DNA of 11,626 nucleotides from Candidatus Gastranaerophilales bacterium (GTDB lineage: Bacteria > Cyanobacteriota > Vampirovibrionia > Gastranaerophilales > Gastranaerophilaceae): contig CAJONH010000315.1 in assembly GCA_905235825.1 (NCBI GenBank), forward strand, positions 1 to 11,626. Reading direction: 5' to 3'. The first letter of the stretch is position 1. Every line of letters starts with the position of its first letter. This document shows positions 1 through 6,933 of the stretch, one piece after another. The translations under genes were made by a program, and so were the position numbers. Below the pieces are notes generated by a model. The model saw nothing but the letters and a program-made list of their open reading frames with translations, ran no database searches and was not told where the DNA came from.

Positions 1-1222
1 TTATATTTTCAATTAAAGCCTTAATATTCGGATTTTGAATTTTTGATAAAATTATATCTATATCCAATCCCTCTAATGCATTTAATGATTTTAAAGTATT
101 TAAAACTTCGCATACGGTAATTTCATTATTTGATGATGTTAAAACTTTTAATTCAGGTATTGCAGATTGAATATCATATTCAGTAATAACAGGAAGTACT
201 GCTATTATATCTTTATCATTTCCGTGTAAAAGTTCTAGTATGAATTGTTTTTGACTATTCCAGAAATCGTTATTTTGCTCCTGCAAAATGTTTAAAACAG
301 CTTTTATTTCTGCTTTTGTATCTTTCTCCTCATCAAAAATATATTCTTCATTTTCACAAAACATTTTAAATTTAGATAAAGCACTTAGTAATATTACGGC
401 TATTTTTCCGGATAATTCGTTGTGATTTTGATTTAAATGTATAAGTCTTTCAATAATATCACTTATTTCAAATTGAAAAATATCCGATAACGGCAATATT
501 TCGCCTAATCCTTGAATTAAATAATAAATGCAGACTAAAGATTCTTCTTTGTATTTAGATTCCATCAGAGTTAAAAGGCTCTCCATATAAGGAATTTGTC
601 CTGCAATATTTTCAGGCATTTTAGATATTTCTATTGCGTCAAAAATTTGTTTAAACGGGTAATTCTTACCGTAAGCACAGAAAAATTTAACCGATTTTAA
701 CTTATCAAAATCATCACCGGTTTCAAGATTATTCAAAGCAATATCAAAAGAAATATCATCCTGCATTTGTCCGAGTGCTTCGGCTGAATTTGCACTTAAA
801 TTTTCATCATCTGAAAAAGCATATTTACATAAGGCTTCAAGTGCAACAGTATCGGGAATATATGAAAAATACTTAGCAGAATATATTTTTTGGTCAATTG
901 TACCGTTTTCGAGTAATTCAAAAATTTTGTCGGTTAAATCTTCATTTGCGTGCTTTGCCAAAATTGAAGCAAATAAATCATCATAATATGATGAATAATT
1001 ATCAAAGAACTTTATAACATTAGAAAAATTTTCTTTTGTAACAGCCTTCTCAATTCTTTTTGAAACATTATTTATAATAAAAGAAAACAGATAGTCGGAT
1101 TTATCAATAAGCATTTTGTATAACTCGATATCCGAATTATTAACAAGATAATTTGCGGCATTTTGTGCCTTAATTTCATCTTTACCCGTTAATTCTTTTA
1201 ATAATAAGTCTTTATTCTCCAT
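1..1222 (-). CDS. HEAT-repeat-like protein, C-terminus beyond the left edge
   Basis: An uninterrupted frame runs from the ATG at 1222 to the left edge (407 codons, starting MENKDLLLKEL, no stop seen), so the gene is partial at its 3' end. The translation is almost wholly helical, acidic and Lys/Asn/Glu rich. Its N-terminal part shows degenerate two-helix repeats typical of HEAT/PBS-lyase-like scaffolds, for example the stretch containing DTVALEALCKYAFSDDENL then SANSAEALGQM around residues 125-155. There is no signal peptide or membrane segment, so it is probably cytoplasmic. Such repeats usually bind proteins, but the partner cannot be read here. The start is supported by the promoter immediately upstream; no Shine-Dalgarno sequence is visible. 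A terminator at 1270-1302 separates it from the upstream SLH gene, so it is transcribed independently. The coding call is firm; the HEAT assignment is moderate. Confidence 0.8.
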   Translation of the reverse strand, partial: MENKDLLLKELTGKDEIKAQNAANYLVNNSDIELYKMLIDKSDYLFSFIINNVSKRIEKAVTKENFSNVIKFFDNYSSYYDDLFASILAKHANEDLTDKIFELLENGTIDQKIYSAKYFSYIPDTVALEALCKYAFSDDENLSANSAEALGQMQDDISFDIALNNLETGDDFDKLKSVKFFCAYGKNYPFKQIFDAIEISKMPENIAGQIPYMESLLTLMESKYKEESLVCIYYLIQGLGEILPLSDIFQFEISDIIERLIHLNQNHNELSGKIAVILLSALSKFKMFCENEEYIFDEEKDTKAEIKAVLNILQEQNNDFWNSQKQFILELLHGNDKDIIAVLPVITEYDIQSAIPELKVLTSSNNEITVCEVLNTLKSLNALEGLDIDIILSKIQNPNIKALIENI

Positions 1223-1228
1223 AAAATT

Positions 1229-1257
1229 ATTATAATGTTAAATAGTTTCTTTTACAA
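1229..1257 (-). promoter_or_regulatory. Promoter of the HEAT-like gene, apparently leaderless
   Basis: On the minus strand a -35-like TTGTAA (1257-1252) is followed by a 17-nt spacer and a perfect TATAAT (1234-1229). Only six bases separate the -10 from the ATG at 1222, which would place +1 on the A of the start codon. No ribosome-binding site is present, as expected of a leaderless mRNA. Confidence 0.65.
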
Positions 1258-1269
1258 GAAAAAAACTAC

Positions 1270-1302
1270 AAAAAAAGACGAATTTAAAAAATTCGTCTTT
1301 TT
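1270..1302 (-). terminator. Rho-independent terminator of the SLH gene
   Basis: A perfect inverted repeat pairs GACGAATTT (1277-1285) with AAATTCGTC (1289-1297) around a three-base loop. It is flanked by seven A on the left and five T on the right. Read on the minus strand it gives a stem followed by a seven-U tract, placed 18 nt after the SLH stop codon. It could also stop weaker transcription in the other direction. Confidence 0.85.
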
Positions 1303-1320
1303 CATTAAATAATATACGTA

Positions 1321-2691
1321 TTAATCTTCTTCACTCGTTGTAGTCGTTGTAGTTGTTGTATATTGAGTTGTGTAGTCATTATATAAACTGCAATCAACTT
1401 TTAATTCAACTAAAATTTCTTCACCGGGGTGAGCTTTGAAATTAACACCCGGTGTCAACCAACCTGCTGCTAAACCAACACCTGCACCTGTCGGGAAACC
1501 TATTGCCATACCGTCACCGCTGCGATGTTCTGAAGCACCAACAGGTAAACCTATTGCAGCACCGCCTATTGCAGCACCGGCTACAGTGTATTCTAAGGGT
1601 TTTAACCATCTGTTTTCACTTAAAACACCTTCATTGTTATTTAAAACTCTGGCAATAAACGGATATTCATGTCCGTTAGGGAATACCATCTTTGTAATAT
1701 GAACATATACTTCAGAGTTTTTATTTAACCATTTTTTATCTCTAAGTTCTTCAACCGTACCGTATAATTTTGTATTAGCAGGTATAACCAGAGTACCTTC
1801 TTTTGTTATTACATCTTTTTTGAAATAGAATGTAACAACATCACCTATTTGAGCTTTTGCAGAGTTGAATTTTTCAGCGAACGCAACTCTGAATACGTTT
1901 TTAGCCAATATAATCATTCTTAAATTCGTAATATTAACTCTGTCTACAACGGCTTTAGCATATTCTTGAAGATGTTCAACCGACAATACATATTCGGAAG
2001 GTTCAGCAGGTTCTTCGACAGCAGATGCTTGTTGTTCTGCAGATGCTTTATAAGGTTCGTCTACAAGATTTAATGCTTTCATTAATCTTGCAAGAAGAAC
2101 GGCAGCTTCAGCTCTGTTAAGTTCTCTGTTCGGATTTAATTCTGTTTCAAGAGGATAGTTAACATACAAACCGTATTTAATTGCTTTAGAGAAAGGAATA
2201 ATACCCCAGTTAGGAATTTGATCCGCATCGGCGAATTGATTTAAAACGCTTGTATCAACTGTTGTATCCTTTGTAATATGGCTCATAATAGAAGCCGTTT
2301 CATTTTTAGTAATTAATCTTTGCGGTTTAAATTCTCCGTCTGTATAACCATAAATTAAACCAAATTGGTCTGATCTTGCGATAGAAGGATAACCGTATGT
2401 AGCGGGAGTTACGTCGGAATAATCCGGCTCTGATGTAATAGGAGCTTGAGAAAGACCTAAAGCTCTTAATAACCATTCTGTCCACTCAACCCTTGGCACT
2501 TTTGCCGTCGGACGGTATGTACCGTCACCAAACAGCGGAACTATGTTCTTTGTTACAACATCTTCGATTTCCTCAGCTGCCCAATAATCATCCGGTACAT
2601 CCGTATAACTTTTTGCAAGTGCTGCAGAAAATCCGCTTAACATCAATGTTACAGTTAAGAACAGAGCTGTTACTTTTTTTCTGATATCCAT
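1321..2691 (-). CDS. Exported SLH-domain protein with a VirB10/TrbI-like C-terminal region
   Basis: The 456-residue protein starts with a signal peptide (basic MDIRKK, hydrophobic 7-22, likely cleavage after ALA at 26). Three SLH repeats follow at about 28-78, 90-138 and 152-205, with typical features such as YTDVPDDYWA, GYTDGEFKP and LNPNRELNRAEAAVLLARL. SLH repeats bind pyruvylated cell-wall polymers, so this domain probably anchors the protein to the wall. A short Ala/Glu/Pro linker (215-235) leads to a beta-rich segment at about 255-350, with LVIPANTKLYGTVEE and MVFPNGHEYPF. A glycine-zipper-like stretch (370-412, AGAAIGGAAIG) follows. The order IP-x-GT/NTKL, then FPNG, then a Gly-rich loop resembles VirB10/TrbI-type domains, but I see this by eye only. 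The protein ends in eight threonines and SEED. The start is backed by GAGG six bases upstream and by the signal peptide. It is monocistronic between a promoter and a terminator. Confidence 0.9.
   Translation of the reverse strand: MDIRKKVTALFLTVTLMLSGFSAALAKSYTDVPDDYWAAEEIEDVVTKNIVPLFGDGTYRPTAKVPRVEWTEWLLRALGLSQAPITSEPDYSDVTPATYGYPSIARSDQFGLIYGYTDGEFKPQRLITKNETASIMSHITKDTTVDTSVLNQFADADQIPNWGIIPFSKAIKYGLYVNYPLETELNPNRELNRAEAAVLLARLMKALNLVDEPYKASAEQQASAVEEPAEPSEYVLSVEHLQEYAKAVVDRVNITNLRMIILAKNVFRVAFAEKFNSAKAQIGDVVTFYFKKDVITKEGTLVIPANTKLYGTVEELRDKKWLNKNSEVYVHITKMVFPNGHEYPFIARVLNNNEGVLSENRWLKPLEYTVAGAAIGGAAIGLPVGASEHRSGDGMAIGFPTGAGVGLAAGWLTPGVNFKAHPGEEILVELKVDCSLYNDYTTQYTTTTTTTTSEED
1336..1353 (-). 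repeat. Tandem 9-nt repeat encoding part of the poly-Thr tail
   Basis: The nonamer CGTTGTAGT (plus strand) occurs twice in tandem at 1336-1344 and 1345-1353, next to further GTTGTA-like units. It encodes ACT ACA ACG twice on the minus strand, part of a run of eight threonines at residues 445-452. A unit whose length is a multiple of three lets copy number change without breaking the frame. Confidence 0.75.
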
Positions 2692-2739
2692 ATTTTACCT
2701 CACTTAAACTAATATCATGATAAAATTAATTCCAACAGA

Positions 2740-2768
2740 ATTATAAGTTAAAAATTTATTTATGGCAA
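2740..2768 (-). promoter_or_regulatory. Promoter of the SLH gene
   Basis: On the minus strand TTGCCA (2768-2763, five of six consensus bases) is followed by a 17-nt spacer and a perfect TATAAT (2745-2740). Transcription would start near 2733, giving a leader of about 42 nt that contains the GAGG ribosome-binding site. Confidence 0.75.
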
Positions 2769-2824
2769 ACAAATTAATATTTTTAGATTACTTTTTGTAC
2801 TTAAAATTAAAATTGCTGTAATAC

Positions 2825-2853
2825 TTGACGAAGTATAAAATATAAATTAGTAT
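2825..2853 (+). promoter_or_regulatory. Candidate promoter of the TPR gene
   Basis: TTGACG (2825-2830, five of six) is followed after 17 nt by TAGTAT (2848-2853, four of six). A perfect TATAAT lies slightly further on (2853-2858), but at a 22-nt spacing that is too wide for this -35. The leader to the ATG would be about 125 nt. The -35 lies inside the perfect dyad ATACTT-GACG-AAGTAT (2821-2836), a plausible operator. Confidence 0.45.
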
Positions 2854-2896
2854 ATAATTGAATGTTCATCAGTGTTTTGAGTAGAAATAATTTGTG

Positions 2897-2914
2897 AAGT
2901 TATTTTAATAACTT
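2897..2914 (+). other. Perfect dyad / mRNA hairpin in the TPR leader
   Basis: AAGTTAT (2897-2903) and ATAACTT (2908-2914) form a perfect inverted repeat around TTTA. Allowing one bulge and a G-U pair, the stem can extend outward to about 2893-2919. It lies in the inferred 5' leader and is not followed by a U-tract, so a terminator is unlikely. An operator or leader hairpin is possible. Confidence 0.45.
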
Positions 2915-2984
2915 TTACATATATGTTAAAAAAAGAATTTATTGTGGAATTTTTATTAATGTTAGTTATGAGGAATTTTAAGTT

Positions 2985-4814
2985 ATGAGTTTTGAATTTA
3001 AGAAAAAATTATGTACTTTATCGGTAATTTGTTTTTTATCCGCTGCACCTGTATTTGCAGATGAAGTTTATTCCAATGAAGTTCTTGAAGGATGTGTTCA
3101 GGAATATAAAATGAAAGATTTAACACCTGAATATATTTCCGGTGTTGAAATGCTGTTAAATGAGCAGTATAATCACGAAAATTTTGATGTTATAGAAAAA
3201 ACAGCAGCTTATTTCACTGATATTACTAAAAAATACTATGGTAAACGCAATGAAAAAACAGCTTATGCTTATCTTAAACTTGCAGGCTTATACAAAGACA
3301 ATCTTATTCCGGATAAAGCTTTTGAAAATTTAAATAATGCACAGGCTGTAGTTAAATGGAACAAAAAAAATCAAAAGTTAAAAGATGCTGTCAATCGTGA
3401 ATATGCCGAATTGTATTCAAAAATTAATCAGCCTTATGATGCTGTCAGTTATATTGAGAAAATTCCGGATGCTTCGTTTTCTTCACTTTCTGAACTCGCC
3501 TCCAAATATAAACGGATTGCAGAATTTTATTCGCAGGCAGGTGATACAAAAAATGCAAAAGCGTATTTTAATAAAGCAATTAGTACATACAAATCGGATG
3601 TAAACACAAATAAATATGAATTGATGGCTTCATATTCCGAGTTAGCAGATATAAGCAATCCTGTTGAAGCAAAGAACTGTATAAACAGCCTTATTGCTAC
3701 GGCAAATTCGTTTCCTTCCGATAATATAGGAGTTAGAATTGATGCTCAATTAAAAAAGTTGCAAAATCAAAATACAAGAACAAAAAAAGAACTTGATGCA
3801 TTATCTGCACTCATAAAGAAGAATAAAAATCCTTTTCAGGAATTTTCAATGGCCTGGCTTTATATTTCTTACTATTATGAGCAGAATAATCCCGTAATGG
3901 AAAAGAAATATAAAGATTTTGTCAGCAAATTTTTCCACGATTTTGATTGGAGTAAAGTTCCCGAAAATTCTTTGAAATTTACGGAACAATATGAAAATGC
4001 AATTAATTCTAATTTTTGGAACTATGAAGAAGCACAAAAAAATGTTGACTTAGCTCTTGAAAAAATAGAACCCGTAAAAAAATATGCACCTGTTATGTAT
4101 TCAAAGTTTCTTGTAAAAGGTGCAAATGTTAATATTATAAAAGGTGATTACGACAAAGCAAAAAAATATCTGAAAGATGCAAAAAAAGCACTTAATAAGC
4201 CTGCTGAAACTCCAAAATATCAACTTGCCGAACTTGCTGACGTATATTCCGATTTCTACAGAGCTCAAAATGACATAGAAACTGCATTAAAATATAATAA
4301 CGATGTAATTGGACAACTAATAGAATTAAAAGACGAAGCTGCCGATGAAGTTCTTGGAAAATATATGAAAAATGCAGATATTTATCTAAATATGGATAAC
4401 AAAACAGAAGCTGCAAAATATGCAGATAAATTTCTCAATGAAACAAAAAATAAATTCGGTAAAAAAAATATAAGAACTTATGATGCCATGTTCAATGTTT
4501 CTAATTTTTACCGGCAAATTGATGAAACAAAAGCGAATGAGTTATATAAAGAAGTTTTATCCGGTTTAAATTCGGGAAAAGTTGACGGTGTATATCCGAT
4601 GCTTTATTTCAGTGTATTTATTACGGAAGCACATAAAGCCGTCGGAAATAAAAAGTATTCTGCTGCCGTAAAATATGCCGAAAAATCGTTGAAATATGCT
4701 CACGATAAAGGTCAAAAATCAGAGGCTTACGATATCCTGTCATATTCCTACAGTGTTTTGGGAAACAGAAAATTATCGGCAAAATATTTAAAACTAAAAG
4801 CATCTGTTCAATAG
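2985..4814 (+). CDS. Exported TPR-like repeat protein
   Basis: The 609-residue product has a signal peptide (MSFEFKKK, hydrophobic core 9-22, likely cleavage after VFA at residue 25), so it is exported to the periplasm or surface. The mature part is nearly all alpha-helical and Lys/Tyr/Ala rich, with tetratricopeptide-like helix pairs. Clear examples lie near residues 170-202 (KRIAEFYSQAGDTKNAKAYF), 365-400 (NIIKGDYDKAKKYLKDAKKA), 412-445, 456-490 and the last 60 residues (SYSYSVLGNRKLSAKYLKL). TPRs are protein-protein scaffolds; no catalytic domain is visible and the partner is unknown. AGGA lies 10 nt before the ATG, a rather long spacing, but the signal peptide fixes the start. The gene is divergent from the SLH gene, shares its upstream region and ends at a terminator, so it appears monocistronic. 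Confidence 0.9.
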   Translation: MSFEFKKKLCTLSVICFLSAAPVFADEVYSNEVLEGCVQEYKMKDLTPEYISGVEMLLNEQYNHENFDVIEKTAAYFTDITKKYYGKRNEKTAYAYLKLAGLYKDNLIPDKAFENLNNAQAVVKWNKKNQKLKDAVNREYAELYSKINQPYDAVSYIEKIPDASFSSLSELASKYKRIAEFYSQAGDTKNAKAYFNKAISTYKSDVNTNKYELMASYSELADISNPVEAKNCINSLIATANSFPSDNIGVRIDAQLKKLQNQNTRTKKELDALSALIKKNKNPFQEFSMAWLYISYYYEQNNPVMEKKYKDFVSKFFHDFDWSKVPENSLKFTEQYENAINSNFWNYEEAQKNVDLALEKIEPVKKYAPVMYSKFLVKGANVNIIKGDYDKAKKYLKDAKKALNKPAETPKYQLAELADVYSDFYRAQNDIETALKYNNDVIGQLIELKDEAADEVLGKYMKNADIYLNMDNKTEAAKYADKFLNETKNKFGKKNIRTYDAMFNVSNFYRQIDETKANELYKEVLSGLNSGKVDGVYPMLYFSVFITEAHKAVGNKKYSAAVKYAEKSLKYAHDKGQKSEAYDILSYSYSVLGNRKLSAKYLKLKASVQ

Positions 4815-4833
4815 ATTTTGCATTTTTAAGATT

Positions 4834-4870
4834 AAAAAAAGAGGTTGTTTAATGTTGCAGCCTCTTTTTT
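4834..4870 (+). terminator. Rho-independent terminator of the TPR gene
   Basis: GAGGTTG (4841-4847) pairs with CAGCCTC (4858-4864), with one G-U pair, around a ten-base loop. The stem is extended by an A-run before and six T after (4865-4870). It begins 20 nt past the TAG stop. Confidence 0.88.
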
Positions 4871-4946
4871 ATAACAAATTTTATTATTTCATATTTCTTA
4901 ACAAAAAAGCTTTACAATAACAATTTTTTTTAATAGCATTTTTTTA

Positions 4947-4952
4947 TATAAT
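4947..4952 (+). promoter_or_regulatory. Candidate -10 box for the small membrane-protein gene
   Basis: A perfect TATAAT sits about 35 nt upstream of the ATG at 4987, giving a leader near 28 nt. The position of the -35 holds only a T-run, so the promoter is weaker or needs an activator. The terminator upstream means this gene does need its own promoter. Confidence 0.4.
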
Positions 4953-4986
4953 TGTGGTTAGACTAGGTTATTTAAAGGGATAAAAA

Positions 4987-5316
4987 ATGGGGTCAGGTTT
5001 AGTTAATGAAGAATCGGTAAAAGTTGAACATTCAATAGTATTGTTGGTAGCAGCAGGTGTATTAATTCATTTTTTAGCAAAATACTCGGTAGTCAATCTT
5101 GATGCAATGGCATTTATCGTATTTGCAGCAATGTGTTTTGCAGGATTTATGGCACTAAAAACTGCACAAGAAATTATTATAATGTTTACTGAACACAAGC
5201 AGGCAGTATATGAAACATTAAAAGAAAACAGTTATATAACAAGAAATCGCAATATCGTACCTGTTGCATTTCAAAACAGTACAGAGCATTCAAAATATGT
5301 AACATCAACAAACTAA
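4987..5316 (+). CDS. Small two-helix membrane protein of unknown function
   Basis: This 109-residue protein has two hydrophobic segments, about 17-36 (SIVLLVAAGVLIHFLAKYSV) and 40-58 (AMAFIVFAAMCFAGFMALK), joined by a turn of only a few residues, so it probably forms a membrane hairpin. A polar N-terminus of 16 residues and a C-terminal tail of about 48 residues should lie on the same side. There is no cleavable signal peptide. A good ribosome-binding site (AGGGA, six bases before the ATG) and a -10 box upstream support a real gene. I do not recognise the family. The size and two helices recall holin-like or small regulatory membrane proteins, but nothing in the sequence decides between them, and no lysis or phage genes are nearby. 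Confidence 0.75.
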   Translation: MGSGLVNEESVKVEHSIVLLVAAGVLIHFLAKYSVVNLDAMAFIVFAAMCFAGFMALKTAQEIIIMFTEHKQAVYETLKENSYITRNRNIVPVAFQNSTEHSKYVTSTN

Positions 5317-5450
5317 AACTGTCCGGGCAAAATACTGTAATTCAAATAAAATGCCAAGTTGCAGCCATAGAACAATTACTAATCAGGCGATGCTGCATAA
5401 GCTGATTAAATGCGAACCATAAGACGGGATTGAAAAATTCCGTCTTAAAT
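5317..5450 (+). ncRNA. Candidate structured RNA: 3' UTR or small RNA ending in a hairpin
   Basis: Between the small membrane gene and the tolC promoter lies a stretch with no credible ORF that is visibly richer in G and C than the flanking intergenic DNA. TGCAGC (5360-5365) can pair with GCTGCA (5392-5397), and TAATCAG (5380-5386) with CTGATTA (5402-5408). These two helices interlock, so they form either a pseudoknot or two exclusive folds. A further short GGCA/TGCC pairing (5326-5329 with 5352-5355) lies before them. The stretch ends in the hairpin at 5421-5446. No known RNA family was recognised. It may simply be a structured 3' UTR. Confidence 0.35.
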
Positions 5451-5453
5451 TTT
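5421..5453 (+). terminator. Hairpin terminator between the small membrane gene and tolC
   Basis: AAGACGGGATT (5421-5431) pairs over 11 bp (one G-U) with AATTCCGTCTT (5436-5446), closed by a GAAA tetraloop. The following U-tract is poor (AAA then four T), so termination may be incomplete. Some read-through into the tolC operon is possible. Confidence 0.7.
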
Positions 5454-5500
5454 ATATAATTGAATAAAACTTTAGCTTTTTTAACATTATTTGTAATTCT

Positions 5501-5529
5501 TTGGAATATAAATTTTTTTATAGTAGAAT
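5501..5529 (+). promoter_or_regulatory. Candidate promoter of the type I secretion operon
   Basis: TTGGAA (5501-5506) is followed after exactly 17 nt by TAGAAT (5524-5529). Transcription would begin near 5536, giving a leader of about 24 nt before the tolC start. The match is moderate (four and five of six). A perfect TATAAT at 5455-5460 lacks a suitable -35. Confidence 0.5.
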
Positions 5530-5548
5530 ATCTATTGATTAGGTATTT

Positions 5549-5563
5549 ATGATAGTGCAATGA
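5549..5563 (+). other. Four-codon upstream ORF overlapping the tolC start
   Basis: ATG ATA GTG CAA TGA encodes M-I-V-Q. Its TGA overlaps the tolC start as ATGA. The only AGG nearby is correctly spaced for this mini-ORF (five bases) and too far from the tolC ATG (16 bases). This would fit translational coupling of tolC to the mini-ORF, but so short an ORF may be chance. Confidence 0.3.
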
Positions 5564-6933
5564 AAAAAATAATTTATATTCTGGCTTTTTCGGTATTTTT
5601 TACGGCATCAATGGCAAATACCGTATATGCGATAAAAGAAACAAAATATACAGCTGAAAACTCAATTAACGACACCAAGTCTATAATATCGAAAATTGAT
5701 TATAATGATGTTATAAAAAAAGCGGAAGAACATTCTTATGATTTGAAGTCTGCTGATTTTAGCATTTTGATATCAAAGCAGGGTATAACAGATGCTCGTT
5801 CGGAATATTATCCGAAATTAAATTTAGGTGCTACAACCGAATATACAAAAAATTTTAGAAATCAAAGAGAATCAACCGTAATGTCGATAGGCGACAGCTT
5901 TATCAATCCATATACAAGATATCAAACAGTTTTCGGTGTAAATTTAGCATATAATCTTTTTGATTTCGGTGTTAGAGGCAATGTTCTAAAAATGGCAAAA
6001 GAAGATGTTGAAATAAAAAAAATGGAAGAAAAACAGCATCTTCAAGACCTTGTTTTAAATGTAACGGATACTTATGCAAAAATATTAATGCTTATCGCAC
6101 AGGAAAAAGCATATAATCAAATGCTTGAATTACAGGAAAAAAATTTAGGATATTATAAAAGACTTTATGATGCAAAAGTTGTTTCTTCGACGGATTTAAA
6201 TTTAGCAAAAGTAAATTTGGAACAGACAAAAAAGCAGTTAAGCGAATTGAAATCTTTAAAGGAGGAAGCTCTTAGCTGGCTTTCTTTCTATACGGGTGAA
6301 GACTATGACAAAGAAAATATAGAAGCATCAGAGTTTGAAAAAATAGAATTTAATCCTTTTGAAAATAAAGATATAGAAAAAAGTGTAGTCTGGAAACTAC
6401 ACGAAAAAATAATAAATAAAAAAGGTTATGAAGTTAAAGCTGCAAAAAGAGTAAATTATCCTAAAATTACAGCATATTCAAGGTATTATATGTACGGGTC
6501 GGATTACTCAAGTTATACTGATAATATAGATAATATAAGACCTTCAAATTTTTCTGTAGGCGGTTCAATTAATATGCCCGTATTTGACGGATTTAAAAAC
6601 AGTGCAAACATAAAAACAAAAAAGCTGGAGCTTGAACAACTTCTTGTTGAACGGGATAAGGCAGTTGCGGAGTATGTTACTAAACTTGCCGTAATGCGTT
6701 CAAATCTTACTTATTTAAATAAACAAATTGCTGATAATGAATTAATAGAAGCGGAACTCGAAAAAAAAGTAAGTTCAACGGAAAAATTAGTTGCTAACAG
6801 AATTGCATCACCGATAGAAGGTAATAATGCAAAAATAGAATTAATAAAACAAAATATCGAATCAGTAAAAAATGAAACTGCAAAAGAGGCAATAATCAGA
6901 GTTATGGAAGCATTAACCCGGGAGTATAAATAA
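5560..6933 (+). CDS. TolC-like outer-membrane efflux/secretion channel
   Basis: The 457-residue protein has a signal peptide (MKKIIYILAFSVFF, likely cleavage after VYA at 24) and the two-fold repeat of the outer-membrane efflux protein family. The first half carries YNLFDFG at about 131-137 and the second FDGF at about 342-345, the two signatures that mark the beta-hairpin to helix junctions. The long stretches between them are coiled-coil-like (for example residues 150-235 and 375-450). TolC trimers form a beta-barrel in the outer membrane and an alpha tunnel through the periplasm. The length matches the family. It heads an operon with an ABC exporter and a HlyD-type adaptor, so it is most likely the dedicated outer-membrane part of a type I system. 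The start is fixed by the signal peptide; there is no good Shine-Dalgarno site at normal spacing. The stop overlaps the next start by one base (TAATG). Confidence 0.93.
   Translation: MKKIIYILAFSVFFTASMANTVYAIKETKYTAENSINDTKSIISKIDYNDVIKKAEEHSYDLKSADFSILISKQGITDARSEYYPKLNLGATTEYTKNFRNQRESTVMSIGDSFINPYTRYQTVFGVNLAYNLFDFGVRGNVLKMAKEDVEIKKMEEKQHLQDLVLNVTDTYAKILMLIAQEKAYNQMLELQEKNLGYYKRLYDAKVVSSTDLNLAKVNLEQTKKQLSELKSLKEEALSWLSFYTGEDYDKENIEASEFEKIEFNPFENKDIEKSVVWKLHEKIINKKGYEVKAAKRVNYPKITAYSRYYMYGSDYSSYTDNIDNIRPSNFSVGGSINMPVFDGFKNSANIKTKKLELEQLLVERDKAVAEYVTKLAVMRSNLTYLNKQIADNELIEAELEKKVSSTEKLVANRIASPIEGNNAKIELIKQNIESVKNETAKEAIIRVMEALTREYK

Noticed and set aside
2493..2684. Plus-strand ORFs antisense to the SLH gene (here and near 1436-1702).
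   Set aside because: They lie entirely within the SLH coding sequence, lack ribosome-binding sites and show no protein-like pattern.
5321..5328. GTCCGGGC resembles part of the conserved P4 core of RNase P RNA.
   Set aside because: The rest of the core (preceding GAGGAAA and the matching 3' segment) is missing, and the free stretch of about 130 nt is far too short for RNase P RNA.
5342..5560. A 72-codon minus-strand ORF in the intergenic region before tolC.
   Set aside because: It runs through the hairpin, the candidate RNA and the tolC promoter, has no ribosome-binding site or promoter, and its translation looks like non-coding AT-rich DNA.
6258..6265. AAAGGAGG, a perfect anti-Shine-Dalgarno match inside tolC.
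   Set aside because: No ATG, GTG or TTG follows at a usable distance, and the tolC frame continues intact, so it is not the start of a gene.
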